Counted from the stretch's first letter, positions 9,040-18,228 are shown. The stretch: DNA of 64,000 nucleotides from Alkalicoccus halolimnae (GCF_008014775.2 NZ_CP144914.1:2914001-2978000); one strand, 5' to 3'. Numbers and translations are program-made. Notes: a model not told the origin generated them from the letters alone.

Positions 9040-9816
9040 TTAGGCAGTCTTTCTTCCCCGGAATATAAAACATGCAGCCCCTAGAAGTGCAGAGATAAGA
9101 AAAACGGTCAGTATAAGCGCCCCAGTAAAGCCGTCCCCTCCGCTTCCGGTAAGATAAAAACTGCTGCTCTGTGCCGGTAAAACCCCTGGTGAATAAAGAA
9201 AACGCTCCGGAAGAAAAGAGGCAGCCATACTTACAAGAAGAGCGGCAGTAAGAGTTGAAAATGCCACTCCGGCATACCCTTTAATAAACGAACTGAAAAA
9301 AAGAAGGAGAGTAATCACAAAAATCAGCCACACGGCGTACACAGCCGCTCCCCGGAAAACATTTACGGGATCCAGTTCCCCGAAAAGAATGACGGTGTAA
9401 TAAACAGCCGCAGTCATTCCACCCAGGTAGGCGAGAAGAGAAAGAGAAAAAGCGTGGGCAGCTTTTGCCAGGATAAAGTTGGTTTCACTTACCGGCTTCG
9501 ATAAAATCAGCAGATGGGTGCCCAGCTGCCTTTCGCCGCTTACTGTGCCCATAAAAGCAAGCACGAGAATCAACAGTCCTATCTGATTAAACTGGCTTTG
9601 TACGGCCGGAAGAATTTCTTCTGCTTCCGGAAGTGGGATCTCAAAAACTGTTCCCTCCGGAAGCCCGCCGACAGCCTGAATGATCGTATCCATGTAATAC
9701 GTTGTCAGCGGCTGGGAAGCCCCGATTATCATAAAGACAATTGGAATCCACAGCACTTTCCAGCTACGCAGTGCTTCAAGCCATTCTTTTTTATACATTA
9801 CCCATAATTGTTTCAC
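9040..9816 (-). CDS. yxlG: ABC-2 type transporter permease, YxlG-like
   Basis: 258 residues with six hydrophobic segments. The N-terminus MYKKEWLEALRSWKVLWIPIVFMIIGASQP and the large outer loop after the first segment fit YxlG/NosY-like ABC-2 permeases. It overlaps yxlF by four bases (ATGA). In B. subtilis YxlE, YxlF and YxlG belong to the sigY operon. The transported substrate is unknown. Confidence 0.82.
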   Translation of the reverse strand: MKQLWVMYKKEWLEALRSWKVLWIPIVFMIIGASQPLTTYYMDTIIQAVGGLPEGTVFEIPLPEAEEILPAVQSQFNQIGLLILVLAFMGTVSGERQLGTHLLILSKPVSETNFILAKAAHAFSLSLLAYLGGMTAAVYYTVILFGELDPVNVFRGAAVYAVWLIFVITLLLFFSSFIKGYAGVAFSTLTAALLVSMAASFLPERFLYSPGVLPAQSSSFYLTGSGGDGFTGALILTVFLISALLGAACFIFRGRKTA

Positions 9817-10709
9817 CCGCTCATCACCTGCATGAATACATCTTCAAGGGAAACGGTTTCTGCCTCCACTTTCGTATAAAGAGCATTTTTATCTTTAAGC
9901 AGCTGCAGTACACCGGCCCTGCCTTCTTCCATATTTACTGCTTGTATCCGAATGCGGCCTGCTTCAAGCTCCACTTCCTTCACCCACGGCTGATTCCGGA
10001 AAGCTTCTGCCAGTTCCTCAATCCCGTCTTTCGTTTCTATTAAAAATACCGGCAGCGCATAGTTCTGCTTTAATTCTGCCAGTGTGCTTTCCAATATGAT
10101 TCTCCCTTCCTTCATCATATAAATATCATCACTTACCTGTTCTGCATCCCCAAGAACATGAGTTGAAAAAAGAATAGCTGTATCTTTTTTTAACTTTTTC
10201 AGCAGTTCGATAACCTCTCTCCTTCCAAAGGGATCAAGAGCGGAAACTGGTTCGTCCAGAATAAGAAGTTCCGGGCGGTTGATAAGAGCCTGGGCAATCC
10301 CCAGCCTCTGCTTCATCCCTCCGGAGTAGCCGGCAATCCGCTTACTGCCGGATTCTTCGAGACCTGTCATTGCCAGCAGTTCCTCCGCCCTCCTGTCTGC
10401 TTCCTTTCTGGTAAGACCGAACAGCTCACCGGCATACCGGACATATTCCCTGCCAGTCATCCAGTCGTAGAACCGGGGAAACTGCGGAAGATACCCGAGT
10501 ACCTCCCGGCGGTCCTGATGTTTTCCGGAAAGAATAACCTTTCCTTTATCCGGTTTCCCAAGCCCTGTAATAATAGACAAAAGGGTTGTTTTTCCTGCAC
10601 CGTTTGGACCAATCAGAGCTGTACAACGGTCCTTCTTAATATGCATATCTACGTGGTCCACTGCTTTCGTTTCTCCGTATATTTTCTGTACACCGATAAC
10701 TTTCAGCAT
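9813..10709 (-). CDS. yxlF: ABC transporter ATP-binding protein, YxlF-like
   Basis: 298 residues. Walker A GPNGAGKTT (34-42), Q-loop near LGYLPQFPRFYDWMTG, signature YSGGMKQRL, Walker B LLILDEP and D-loop SALD are intact, followed by a C-terminal domain of about 80 residues. It pairs with the overlapping permease gene and follows the small YxlE-like gene by five bases. Likely an exporter or membrane-stress pump; substrate unknown. Confidence 0.87.
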   Translation of the reverse strand: MLKVIGVQKIYGETKAVDHVDMHIKKDRCTALIGPNGAGKTTLLSIITGLGKPDKGKVILSGKHQDRREVLGYLPQFPRFYDWMTGREYVRYAGELFGLTRKEADRRAEELLAMTGLEESGSKRIAGYSGGMKQRLGIAQALINRPELLILDEPVSALDPFGRREVIELLKKLKKDTAILFSTHVLGDAEQVSDDIYMMKEGRIILESTLAELKQNYALPVFLIETKDGIEELAEAFRNQPWVKEVELEAGRIRIQAVNMEEGRAGVLQLLKDKNALYTKVEAETVSLEDVFMQVMSG

Positions 10710-10714
10710 CTTTA

Positions 10715-10912
10715 TTATTGCCTCCTTCCGAAAACAAAATAAAGAATCGGTCCGATAATATTAATAAAAATGATGATTAAGATCCACATTAGCCGTTTTT
10801 CTTTCGTCATTTCCTGGCTTAAACAGGATACGAGTGCAGCAATAGTTAACGCAAACTGCAGGATAAGCACCGGAAGTATAACAGCCCAGTTGATGTTTCC
10901 GAATTCTTCCAT
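10715..10912 (-). CDS. yxlE: Small two-helix membrane protein, YxlE-like (PLDc_N domain)
   Basis: 65 residues with two transmembrane helices (about 8-30 and 42-60) and the PLDc_N consensus ending NIIGPILYFVFGRRQ. It leads the operon, with AAGGAG ahead of the ATG. In B. subtilis YxlE is a negative regulator of sigma-Y activity, together with YxlC and YxlD. Here no sigY, yxlC or yxlD is present: the next gene upstream is a divergent lipoprotein. So the role may be tied to the ABC transporter itself. Confidence 0.78.
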   Translation of the reverse strand: MEEFGNINWAVILPVLILQFALTIAALVSCLSQEMTKEKRLMWILIIIFINIIGPILYFVFGRRQ

Positions 10913-11078
10913 AATATTCGCTCCTTTTTAAATCCATAGTGCTCACAAGACACCGGTTCCTCTATTAATCATACGTTTCCTCCCATTCCCTGTCATCCTG
11001 TACTGGTAAATATTTATTGAAACTTTTTTCAGTATGTATCGCTATATTATAGTAAGCGACGTGAAAGGATGACAAACG

Positions 11079-11879
11079 ATGAAAAAAACATTGTTCCTTT
11101 CTGCCTCCGCTGCATTTCTGCTTACCGCATGCGGGGCAGAGGAAGCAAGTCTTTCCGCCGAACAGGTGCTTACGGAATCCGCTGAAGCAATGGGAAATGT
11201 GGATTCTTACACAGTTACTACAAACATGGACCAGTCGATGGAGATGGCCGGGGAAGAAAGTATGGACTATCAAACTATCAGCAGGCTGGAGCTGACAAAA
11301 AATCCTCTCACCTATACGGAAAAAACGGAAATGACGATGGCTGATGGAGCGGAGAAACTTGCCTTCACTTCCTATTTCCACGAAGAACAAGGTTTCTTTC
11401 TCGAAGACCCCCTGCTCGGAGGATGGGTAAAGCTTCCTGAAGAAACGCATGAGGAGATGCTTGCCCTGGCAGGTTTACAGATGAGCCCGGAAGAGCAGCT
11501 GAATCAGTTGCAGGAATTTGTGGAAGAAACGAAAATAGAGGAAACAAACAGCGAATATATCCTTTCCCTCTCAGGAGAAAACTTCGACGTCCAGCAGCTG
11601 ATGGAACAGGTCAGCGGGCTCGGAGAGATGGAAGAAATGGGGGAGGTTATGGAAGACGTTGAAATCCAGCAATTTGACTACACCGTCCATATAGAAAAAG
11701 AGTCCTTCCGCCAGACCGGGGCGGCGATTGACATGGGAATGCTGATGGATACGATGGGACAAATGTCAGCAATGGAGCAGACGATAACTATGGAGATGAA
11801 GAATTTCGACAGCATAGACCCCATTTCCATACCTGCCGAAGTGATTGAGGAAGCCGAAGAAGTGCAGGCCAGCTTTTAA
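11079..11879 (+). CDS. Lipoprotein, DUF6612 type
   Basis: 266 residues. A signal peptide with lipobox LTAC (Cys18) shows export and lipid anchoring. The mature part is rich in Glu and Met, with a LolA/LppX-like pattern of strand repeats (VDSYTVTTNMDQSMEMAGE, ISRLELTKNPLTYTEKTEM) typical of DUF6612. Function unknown; the fold suggests binding of a hydrophobic ligand. It is divergent from yxlE with a 166-bp shared promoter region. Ribosome site AAAGGATGACAA precedes the ATG. Confidence 0.8.
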   Translation: MKKTLFLSASAAFLLTACGAEEASLSAEQVLTESAEAMGNVDSYTVTTNMDQSMEMAGEESMDYQTISRLELTKNPLTYTEKTEMTMADGAEKLAFTSYFHEEQGFFLEDPLLGGWVKLPEETHEEMLALAGLQMSPEEQLNQLQEFVEETKIEETNSEYILSLSGENFDVQQLMEQVSGLGEMEEMGEVMEDVEIQQFDYTVHIEKESFRQTGAAIDMGMLMDTMGQMSAMEQTITMEMKNFDSIDPISIPAEVIEEAEEVQASF

Positions 11880-12270
11880 TTCAGGTTATTTTGGAGTTCA
11901 TACAAACCTCACTGATCAAAATAGGAAGCTATGTTAATGATCGTTGTCATTCCTTATAGAGAAACTTCGCTGCCGGCCTGCTGCGTAGGAAATTTTTCAG
12001 GAGATACTGCCCTGGCCTTTTAACAGGTGGTCCAGTCAAAGAAGACCTCTGCTGATCCATCCGTTTCTTTTTTGAAGCAAATGGCGGTGACTCCTGCGGG
12101 GATCAGCGAAGTCTGAAGATCCTTTTCAGAGAAGCTGTTCTTCGCTGGAAACAGCAGAAAAGGAGCTCCGCGGAAAGCTTCTCCTATGATCGCAGGAAAG
12201 AGAAAAATAAAAGCATTTTCATACAGAAAAGCAGAGAATGGAACTGTAAGGAAGCATTCTTCTATGTATT
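11880..12270. repeat. Intergenic stretch with intergenic repeat family 2, copy 2
   Basis: No gene is visible. From about 12085 to 12200 it holds a second copy of the G+C-rich repeat seen at 6335-6566, sharing GTCTGAAGATCCTTT (12110-12124) and a CGCGGAAAGC tail. The rest shows nothing recognisable. Confidence 0.45.
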
Positions 12271-12304
12271 AAAACAGCGGAAGCTATGCCTCCGCTGTTT
12301 TTTT
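12271..12304. terminator. Bidirectional intrinsic terminator downstream of gapN
   Basis: AAAACAGCGGA (12271-12281) pairs with TCCGCTGTTTT (12291-12301). The plus-strand tail is seven T, the minus-strand tail four T. It lies 30 bases after the gapN stop and about 390 bases after the lipoprotein gene. Confidence 0.85.
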
Positions 12305-12333
12305 ATTCTTTGTTATTCAATTTACCGGAAGTA

Positions 12334-13779
12334 CTATAAGTTAAGCACCAGTACCTTGTCACGCAGCATAGAATCGATACTGCGGCCGATACCCTGGACA
12401 CCCTGTCCGGAGTTCTTTACTCCCAGGAATGGGAAGTGGTCCGGTCCGCGGGATGTTTTTCCGTTCACCTGCACGGTACCGACATTCAGCTTATCGGCAA
12501 TCGCAAAAGCATTTTCCAGATTTTGAGTGAATACGCTCGCCTGGAGACCGTATGCGTTTCGCTTTTCAAGCGCGACCGCTTCAAGCTCGTTGGATATTCT
12601 CATGAATGGAAGGACGGGGCCGAACTGTTCTTCCCATGCTACTTCCATATCCTCTGTTACATGGTCAAGAAGGGTGGGACCGAGAAGATTCTTATCCTTA
12701 ACACCTTCGTGAACGACAGAAGCTCCTTTTTCCCTCGCATCTTCAATGAGAGAAAGGACATAATCCGCTGATTTCTGGTCAATCATAGGAGTGATCGCTG
12801 CATCCTCACTGGAAAGACCGACTTTCAGGTCTGCGACAAGAGCTTTCACTTTATCAATCAGTTCGTCTGCCGCACTGTCGACAACCATGACGCGCTTAAT
12901 GGCTGTACAGCGCTGGCCGGAATAGCTGAGTGCCCCGCTGACGATTTCTTTAGCCGCCTTATCAAGATCGGCATCTTCAAGTACAATAGCAGGATCTTTC
13001 CCGCCAAGTTCAAGAACGACTGGAATCATTGATGCTTTTTTAGCAATGTGCCGGCCGGTTTCTGTGCCGCCCGTGAAAGTAATCATGTCGATTTTGTCAT
13101 GAGTGACTGCAAAATCACCGATAACCGAACCACGTCCGGTTATGATGTTTAATACCCCTTCCGGCAGACCTGCTTTCACAAGGGCCTCGACCATAAGCAG
13201 TCCGCTGACTGCCCCCTGGGTAGCCGGTTTAAAAACAACCGTGTTTCCTGTAATAAGGGCAGGAGCAATTTTGGAAGCTGCAAGATTGACTGGGTAGTTA
13301 AATGGAGATATCGCCAGCACTACTCCATGCGGCACTTTCTGTACCATTGCTTTTGTCGCTTTGGAAGCACCGGGAAAGGCATCCCCCTGAATAAAACTTC
13401 CGTGTGTTCTCAGACCTTCTTCTGCTGTATGCCGAATAAGCTGAGCCGTGCGTTTAACTTCTCCTTTTGCGGAAGAAAGCGTTTTCCCTACTTCTTTATG
13501 GATCATTTCCCCGATTTCGTCGGTCATTTTTTCTAATTCTTCCGCCCAGCGGTGCAGGAGCTCCGATCGTTCATGGCCTTCTGTCGCTTCCCAGTTAGCC
13601 TGTACATCGGCTGTTTGATTAATAGCTGCATCGACTTCTTCCTGACTTAGTGCAGGAATTTCTCCTGTAATGGATTGATCGTCCGGAGAGTAAATTTTCA
13701 CCGTTTCTCCGCTCTGACTTCCTACCCACTTATTATTTAATAACGTATGAAACTTTTTGTTGTCCTGACGTAATGACAT
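12334..13779 (-). CDS. gapN: NADP-dependent non-phosphorylating glyceraldehyde-3-phosphate dehydrogenase
   Basis: 481 residues, aldehyde dehydrogenase superfamily. It oxidises glyceraldehyde-3-phosphate straight to 3-phosphoglycerate, giving NADPH and bypassing ATP formation. Catalytic residues are visible: Asn in SPFNYPVN (161), Glu257 in LELGGKDPA and Cys291 in SGQRCTAIKR. The GQRCTAIKR context and C-terminal KTSRGPDHFPFLGVKNSGQGVQGI are GapN-specific. Single-gene unit with GGAGGG upstream of the ATG. NADPH supply could serve osmolyte or lipid synthesis, but that is conjecture. Confidence 0.93.
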   Translation of the reverse strand: MSLRQDNKKFHTLLNNKWVGSQSGETVKIYSPDDQSITGEIPALSQEEVDAAINQTADVQANWEATEGHERSELLHRWAEELEKMTDEIGEMIHKEVGKTLSSAKGEVKRTAQLIRHTAEEGLRTHGSFIQGDAFPGASKATKAMVQKVPHGVVLAISPFNYPVNLAASKIAPALITGNTVVFKPATQGAVSGLLMVEALVKAGLPEGVLNIITGRGSVIGDFAVTHDKIDMITFTGGTETGRHIAKKASMIPVVLELGGKDPAIVLEDADLDKAAKEIVSGALSYSGQRCTAIKRVMVVDSAADELIDKVKALVADLKVGLSSEDAAITPMIDQKSADYVLSLIEDAREKGASVVHEGVKDKNLLGPTLLDHVTEDMEVAWEEQFGPVLPFMRISNELEAVALEKRNAYGLQASVFTQNLENAFAIADKLNVGTVQVNGKTSRGPDHFPFLGVKNSGQGVQGIGRSIDSMLRDKVLVLNL

Positions 13780-13985
13780 ATATTCACCCTCCGTTTAATT
13801 AATTTTCACCACTTGTGGCTATAGCTGTTAATTAAACCATGTGAAAACTCTTTCAAACAAGCGAACAGCTCAAAAAAAAGGCAGTATTTATGTACTTTAT
13901 TTGAGTACATTCTCCTATACAAAAACAATTTTCAGAAAATTAAAGCGTTTTCAATGGAAGATAACCTTACAGGCTCAACAGGTTC

Positions 13986-14024
13986 AAAAAAATGCACGCG
14001 TGAATTCTCTATTCACACATGCAT
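13986..14024 (-). terminator. Intrinsic terminator of desR
   Basis: ATGCA-(3)-GTGAAT pairs with ATTCAC-(3)-TGCAT with an internal loop; on the minus strand it runs into TTTTTTT. It ends the des-desK-desR unit. Confidence 0.78.
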
Positions 14025-14047
14025 AGTTAATTATTTACAAATAGAAG

Positions 14048-14644
14048 TTAAATCCAGCCTTTTTCCCGGCAGATAGTGATCGCTTCAATTCGGTTGGTAA
14101 CTTCCAGCTTCTCGAGAATAACCGACACATAATTCCGGACAGTTCCATTCGTTATAAACAGTTCTCCAGCAATTTCTTTCGTCGTTTTACCGTTTGCAAT
14201 CAGCTTCATGACCTCCGTCTCCCGCTGGGTAAGAGGGTTGGGATTATCGTAGGCCATATCTATCAATTCAGGGGCATATACACGCCTTCCTTCCATGATC
14301 GTCCGTATGGAATCTGCCAGCTCTTCGCTTGGGCTGTCTTTAAGCAGATAACCGTTCACTTTTGCTTTTCTCGCCCGTTCAAAATAACCGGTCCTCGCAA
14401 AAGTAGTCAGAATGATCACTTTGCACGGGTGATCTTTTAATTCTTCAGCCGCTTCCAGGCCCGTTTTTATCGGCATTTCAATATCCATGATACACACATC
14501 AGGATTCAGCTCCAAGACCTGCTGTACTGCCATTTCCCCATTTTCAGCCTTACCGACAACTTCCATATCCTCTTTTAAATCCAGCAGGGAACCTAGAGCG
14601 CCGAGGAGCATTTTCTGGTCTTCTGCAAGTACGATCCTAATCAT
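14048..14644 (-). CDS. desR: Response regulator DesR
   Basis: 198 residues. REC domain 1-120 with acidic Asp9 pocket, phospho-acceptor Asp54 (CIMDIEMP) and Lys102 (LLKDS); NarL/LuxR-type HTH at about 135-195 (LTQRETEVMKLIANGKTTKEIA). Its start overlaps desK by four bases. In B. subtilis phosphorylated DesR activates des after a temperature drop. Two inverted repeats upstream of des (16977-17021) are the likely binding sites. Confidence 0.93.
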   Translation of the reverse strand: MIRIVLAEDQKMLLGALGSLLDLKEDMEVVGKAENGEMAVQQVLELNPDVCIMDIEMPIKTGLEAAEELKDHPCKVIILTTFARTGYFERARKAKVNGYLLKDSPSEELADSIRTIMEGRRVYAPELIDMAYDNPNPLTQRETEVMKLIANGKTTKEIAGELFITNGTVRNYVSVILEKLEVTNRIEAITICREKGWI

Positions 14645-15777
14645 GCTCTTTCCTCCCTCTTGACCGACATTGCAATTCTAGGTACACGCATCAGCAGCCG
14701 GGTTCCCTGAACCGAGTCGATAGTCAGGGTGCCATTTATAAATTCCAGTCTTTCTTTCATTCCCTGCACACCGCTCTCCTGAAACGTCGTCACCTGTTTG
14801 GAAAACCCGACTCCGTTATCCTGTACGGAAACGATGATTTCGCGTGCTGATTCCGTTATGGAAATTTGGCACTCTGTGGCTCTGCTATGTTTAACAATAT
14901 TAGTAACTGCCTCTTTTAAACACATACTGAGTGTATTTTCCACGAGCAGGGGGACATTCGTAAATTCCCGGTTCCCTTGAACTTCAAGATTAATTCCTGC
15001 AACGTTTAATATCTCCTGTACATGGAGCAGTTCATCTCTTAACCTCGTACCTTTCATATCGGCAACCAGTTCTCTGACCTCTTTTAAAGCCATCCGGGCT
15101 GTCCGGTTTATATCTTCAATTTCTACCTGTGCTTTATCTGGCTTTGTCTCCACCAGCTTCTCGGCCAGATCACTCTTCATGCCGATCAGCGAAAGCTTTT
15201 GACCTAGTGTATCATGAAGGTCTCTGGCAATGCGCTGCCTTTCTTCCATTACCATCAGCTGTGAAATTCTTTCGTTCGCCTCTCTGAGCTGATTGGCGAG
15301 AATTTCCTGCTTGTTTCGAGTGTAGAGGGTAAACGGCAGCAAAATAATGCCAATTAAACTGATAATAATAAACGGAAGCTGCATCATAAAAATATCGCTC
15401 TGTGTATAAAATCCGATTCCCATTGCAGAAACCGCTGTTACAAGATTAATTACATACAAAGATACAAATTTCTTTTTACTGAGAATGTTTCCTACATAAA
15501 AAGCTAAAAACAGAAAGAAATAGACGTAGCCAAAATAAAGCGTCATTCCTGTACTGATAGCAAGCTCCACTGTTATGGAAGCATAAACAATCCAGCCTCT
15601 TTTAATAAAGGACAGCCTGTAGGCCGTAAAGAAAAGCCCTATCATCAATACGCCGGCTATGATTTCCGCGAGGGTAGAATTGCTGATGACAAAATAAAAA
15701 GGCAGAAGACAAAAAATAATCCATGCATATAAACTTAATCCAGTGTTTTTTGGAAATATATGAAACCAGTTTTTCAT
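14641..15777 (-). CDS. desK: Membrane thermosensor histidine kinase DesK
   Basis: 378 residues. Five hydrophobic segments lie in residues 15-150, then a coiled linker (REANERISQLMVMEERQR) and a HisKA_3 dimer domain with the phospho-acceptor His188 in RDLHDTLGQKLSLIG, then an ATPase domain (CLKEAVTNIVKHS, DNGVGF). His188 has the same number as in B. subtilis DesK. The enzyme senses membrane thickness and switches between kinase and phosphatase. The N-terminal KNWFHIFPKN carries the charged residues just before helix 1 that matter in the sensing region of the family. Confidence 0.94.
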   Translation of the reverse strand: MKNWFHIFPKNTGLSLYAWIIFCLLPFYFVISNSTLAEIIAGVLMIGLFFTAYRLSFIKRGWIVYASITVELAISTGMTLYFGYVYFFLFLAFYVGNILSKKKFVSLYVINLVTAVSAMGIGFYTQSDIFMMQLPFIIISLIGIILLPFTLYTRNKQEILANQLREANERISQLMVMEERQRIARDLHDTLGQKLSLIGMKSDLAEKLVETKPDKAQVEIEDINRTARMALKEVRELVADMKGTRLRDELLHVQEILNVAGINLEVQGNREFTNVPLLVENTLSMCLKEAVTNIVKHSRATECQISITESAREIIVSVQDNGVGFSKQVTTFQESGVQGMKERLEFINGTLTIDSVQGTRLLMRVPRIAMSVKREERA

Positions 15778-15861
15778 AATCCTCCGCCCCCTTCTTTTCT
15801 TCTTTAGTGTAACAAAAAGCCCTTTCCCGTGTAGGCAAAAGAGCTTCGTAAATTTATTTTT

Positions 15862-16902
15862 TTATCCGGACATCCGGGTTCTCGAAGGAGTTACAGTACC
15901 ATATTTTTTCATTCGTCTTTTTACATCTTTAAAAGTGACGAACTGTTTATTTCTTTCATCGTAAAGACGGAAGCGCACAGCTTTAAAACTGGAAGCCAGC
16001 GTAATCGTTGTAACCTGCTGGAGAGGAACCGTGTGTTCATGCGTCTTCTCCAGATTGTAGTTTGGTACTTTCGGACTCAGGTGGTGAACGTGATGATAGC
16101 CGATATTGCCTGTCAGCCATTGAATTATCTTCGGAAGCTGGTAATAGGAACTGCCGTCGACAGCTGCCTTAACAAAATCCCAATCTTCCTCTTTTTCAAA
16201 ATAGGAATCTTCAAACTGATGCTGAACATAAAAGAGCCATATACCGAGCGCTCCGGAAACTAGTAATATTGGAAGCTGAATAATCAGGAATGGTACCAGA
16301 CCGATTCCCCAAATCAACAGCGCGTAAATAACGGCAATTGACGCAGTAATGAGATGAGTATTCCATCGCTCTTTCTTTTTGGCACCTTTTCGGTTAAACC
16401 GATTATCAATAAAGAATAAGTGAATAGGGCCAAGACCAAACATCACGATTGGATTTCTATACAAACGGTAGGTAAAACGCTCCCAGAAGCCTGCTTTCGC
16501 ATACTCCTCGACTGTCATGATCCACACGTCACCAGTTCCCCGCTTATCAAGGTTACTGCTCGTCGCGTGGTGAATTGTATGGCTTCTCTTCCACTTTTCA
16601 AATGCGAAATGAGTAATGATACCGGTTATCGTTCCAACTACCCGGTTTGCTTTTGGATTCTTAAAGAAAGATCCGTGCGTACAGTCATGGAAAATAATAA
16701 AAGTCCTGATTACAAATCCGGCAGCGAGAATAATAAATGGGAGCGACAGCCAATAGGAGACGCTTAAACTCTGGTAGGCTAATATCCAAAGAAGTATAAA
16801 AGGAATGATGGAGTTGGCTATCTGCCAAATACTGGTTTTCATATCGGAACTCGCAAAAGGAGCGACACTCTTTTTTAATTCGGCTTGTTGTTTTCTGCTC
16901 AT
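15862..16902 (-). CDS. des: Membrane acyl-lipid fatty acid desaturase
   Basis: 346 residues from the ATG at 16900-16902, chosen because AGGAGGAG lies seven bases upstream; an upstream in-frame ATG at 16932 has no such site. Three histidine boxes bind the di-iron centre: HDCTH (72-76), HTIHH (108-112) and HHVHH (270-274). It introduces double bonds into phospholipid acyl chains, using electrons from ferredoxin or flavodoxin. desK and desR follow 84 bases downstream, the B. subtilis des-desK-desR order. Confidence 0.93.
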   Translation of the reverse strand: MSRKQQAELKKSVAPFASSDMKTSIWQIANSIIPFILLWILAYQSLSVSYWLSLPFIILAAGFVIRTFIIFHDCTHGSFFKNPKANRVVGTITGIITHFAFEKWKRSHTIHHATSSNLDKRGTGDVWIMTVEEYAKAGFWERFTYRLYRNPIVMFGLGPIHLFFIDNRFNRKGAKKKERWNTHLITASIAVIYALLIWGIGLVPFLIIQLPILLVSGALGIWLFYVQHQFEDSYFEKEEDWDFVKAAVDGSSYYQLPKIIQWLTGNIGYHHVHHLSPKVPNYNLEKTHEHTVPLQQVTTITLASSFKAVRFRLYDERNKQFVTFKDVKRRMKKYGTVTPSRTRMSG

Positions 16903-16976
16903 GTGTTTTCTCCTCCTATTTCTAAACTTCATTGTGTTAAATTATCTATAGGTTCATTGTAAAAGAAAGCGGGCAA

Positions 16977-17021
16977 TGACATAAGACATAGATGTCAGAA
17001 TAGAACTATGACAACTGTCAT
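16977..17021 (-). promoter_or_regulatory. Two inverted repeats upstream of des, candidate DesR sites
   Basis: Site 1: TGACAT (16977-16982) and ATGTCA (16992-16997), nine bases apart. Site 2: ATGACA (17008-17013) and TGTCAT (17016-17021), two bases apart. The centres are about 27 bp apart. They lie 75-120 bases upstream of the des start, where an activator pair would be expected. DesR is known to bind two adjacent sites at the des promoter in B. subtilis; assigning these repeats to it is my inference. Confidence 0.55.
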
Positions 17022-17403
17022 GAATTTCAGTTATGTAATAATTTATTGGAAATATCTGTAGTTCTTTCGCTCTAGTATTATCCTATTTAGTCAATTGATC
17101 CCTTATTCAATACAGAAGACAATTCGTTCTCTCAGCTTTTATTAACTTTACGTTATTAATGGGTGTAGAAAAGTTTTCGAGCGGGTAAATTAACGTTCCC
17201 TACTCCTTTGTGCAGAATTCTCCTTCTTCCCATTGAAAGCAATCAAAGCAGAAATGAATCAAATCAGTATTTTCTTCTGCACGCACTCTGGAAACCAAAA
17301 AAATCTCCACAGCAAAGTTTAAAACAGCTAAATACCTGTAACAATGGTTATTTTCAACAACCCCCTACCATTGAGCCAGCCAACCAGGAATCGATTATAC
17401 AAC
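17022..17403. other. Intergenic stretch, nothing recognised
   Basis: A+T-rich stretch between the des operator region and the tRNA operon terminator. Short open frames have no ribosome site. I see no further structure. Confidence 0.5.
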
Positions 17404-17435
17404 AAAAAAACTCCAGGTACTTAATGTACCTGGAG
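17404..17435 (-). terminator. Terminator of the rRNA-tRNA operon
   Basis: CTCCAGGTAC (17411-17420) and GTACCTGGAG (17426-17435) form a perfect 10-bp stem, followed on the minus strand by seven T. It lies 13 bases after the last tRNA. Confidence 0.93.
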
Positions 17436-17448
17436 ATAAATTTAAAAA

Positions 17449-17524
17449 TGGTGAGCCATGGAGGATTCGAACCTCCGACCCTCTGATTAAAAGTCAGATG
17501 CTCTACCAACTGAGCTAATGGCTC
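17449..17524 (-). tRNA. tRNA-Lys (TTT)
   Basis: Cloverleaf with acceptor GAGCCAT, T-loop GGTTCGAATCC and anticodon loop CTTTTAA; CCA is encoded (17449-17451). Last tRNA of the operon. Confidence 0.97.
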
Positions 17525-17594
17525 TCACTTTTGTAAAGAAAACGATCGAACGTTTTACTTTACCCTGTCCGGTTTCATCCGAAACAAGTAAATT

Positions 17595-17669
17595 TGGTGA
17601 CCCGTACGGGATTCGAACCCGTGTTACCGCCGTGAAAGGGCGGTGTCTTAACCACTTGACCAACGGGCC
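17595..17669 (-). tRNA. tRNA-Glu (TTC)
   Basis: Acceptor GGCCCGT, anticodon stem-loop CCGCCCTTTCACGGCGG with TTC, encoded CCA. Confidence 0.97.
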
Positions 17670-17675
17670 TGAAAC

Positions 17676-17766
17676 TGGCGGAGAAGGAGGGATTTGAACC
17701 CTCGCGCCGCTTGCGCGACCTACACCCTTAGCAGGGGCGCCTCTTCAGCCACTTGAGTACTTCTCC
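17676..17766 (-). tRNA. tRNA-Ser (GCT)
   Basis: Acceptor GGAGAAG, anticodon GCT in CCCCTGCTAAGGG, long variable arm with a GCGC hairpin as expected for a serine tRNA, encoded CCA. Confidence 0.97.
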
Positions 17767-17777
17767 TAAAGAAGTAG

Positions 17778-17852
17778 TGGCTCCACAGGTAGGATTCGAA
17801 CCTACGACCGATCGGTTAACAGCCGATTGCTCTACCACTGAGCTACTGTGGA
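17778..17852 (-). tRNA. tRNA-Asn (GTT)
   Basis: Acceptor TCCACAG, anticodon stem-loop ATCGGCTGTTAACCGAT, encoded CCA. Confidence 0.97.
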
Positions 17853-17856
17853 ACAA

Positions 17857-17933
<77 letters not shown>

Positions 17934-17958
17934 CCACACAACATTCACACAAAAAAAA

Positions 17959-18032
17959 TGGAGCGGGTGATGGGAATCGAACCCACATCATCAGCTTGGA
18001 AGGCTGAGGTTTTACCACTAAACTACACCCGC
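17959..18032 (-). tRNA. tRNA-Gly (TCC)
   Basis: Acceptor GCGGGTG, anticodon loop CTTCCAA, encoded CCA. Confidence 0.97.
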
Positions 18033-18055
18033 ATAGGTAAAATATTAAATTAAAA

Positions 18056-18132
<77 letters not shown>

Positions 18133-18141
18133 AGGTTATAA

Positions 18142-18216
18142 TGGAGCGGGAAACGGGATTCGAACCCGCGACCCCCACCTTGGCAAGGTGGTGCTCTACC
18201 ACTGAGCTATTCCCGC
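18142..18216 (-). tRNA. tRNA-Gly (GCC)
   Basis: Acceptor GCGGGAA, anticodon stem-loop CCACCTTGCCAAGGTGG, encoded CCA. Confidence 0.97.
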
Positions 18217-18228
18217 ATCGTTTGAAAA

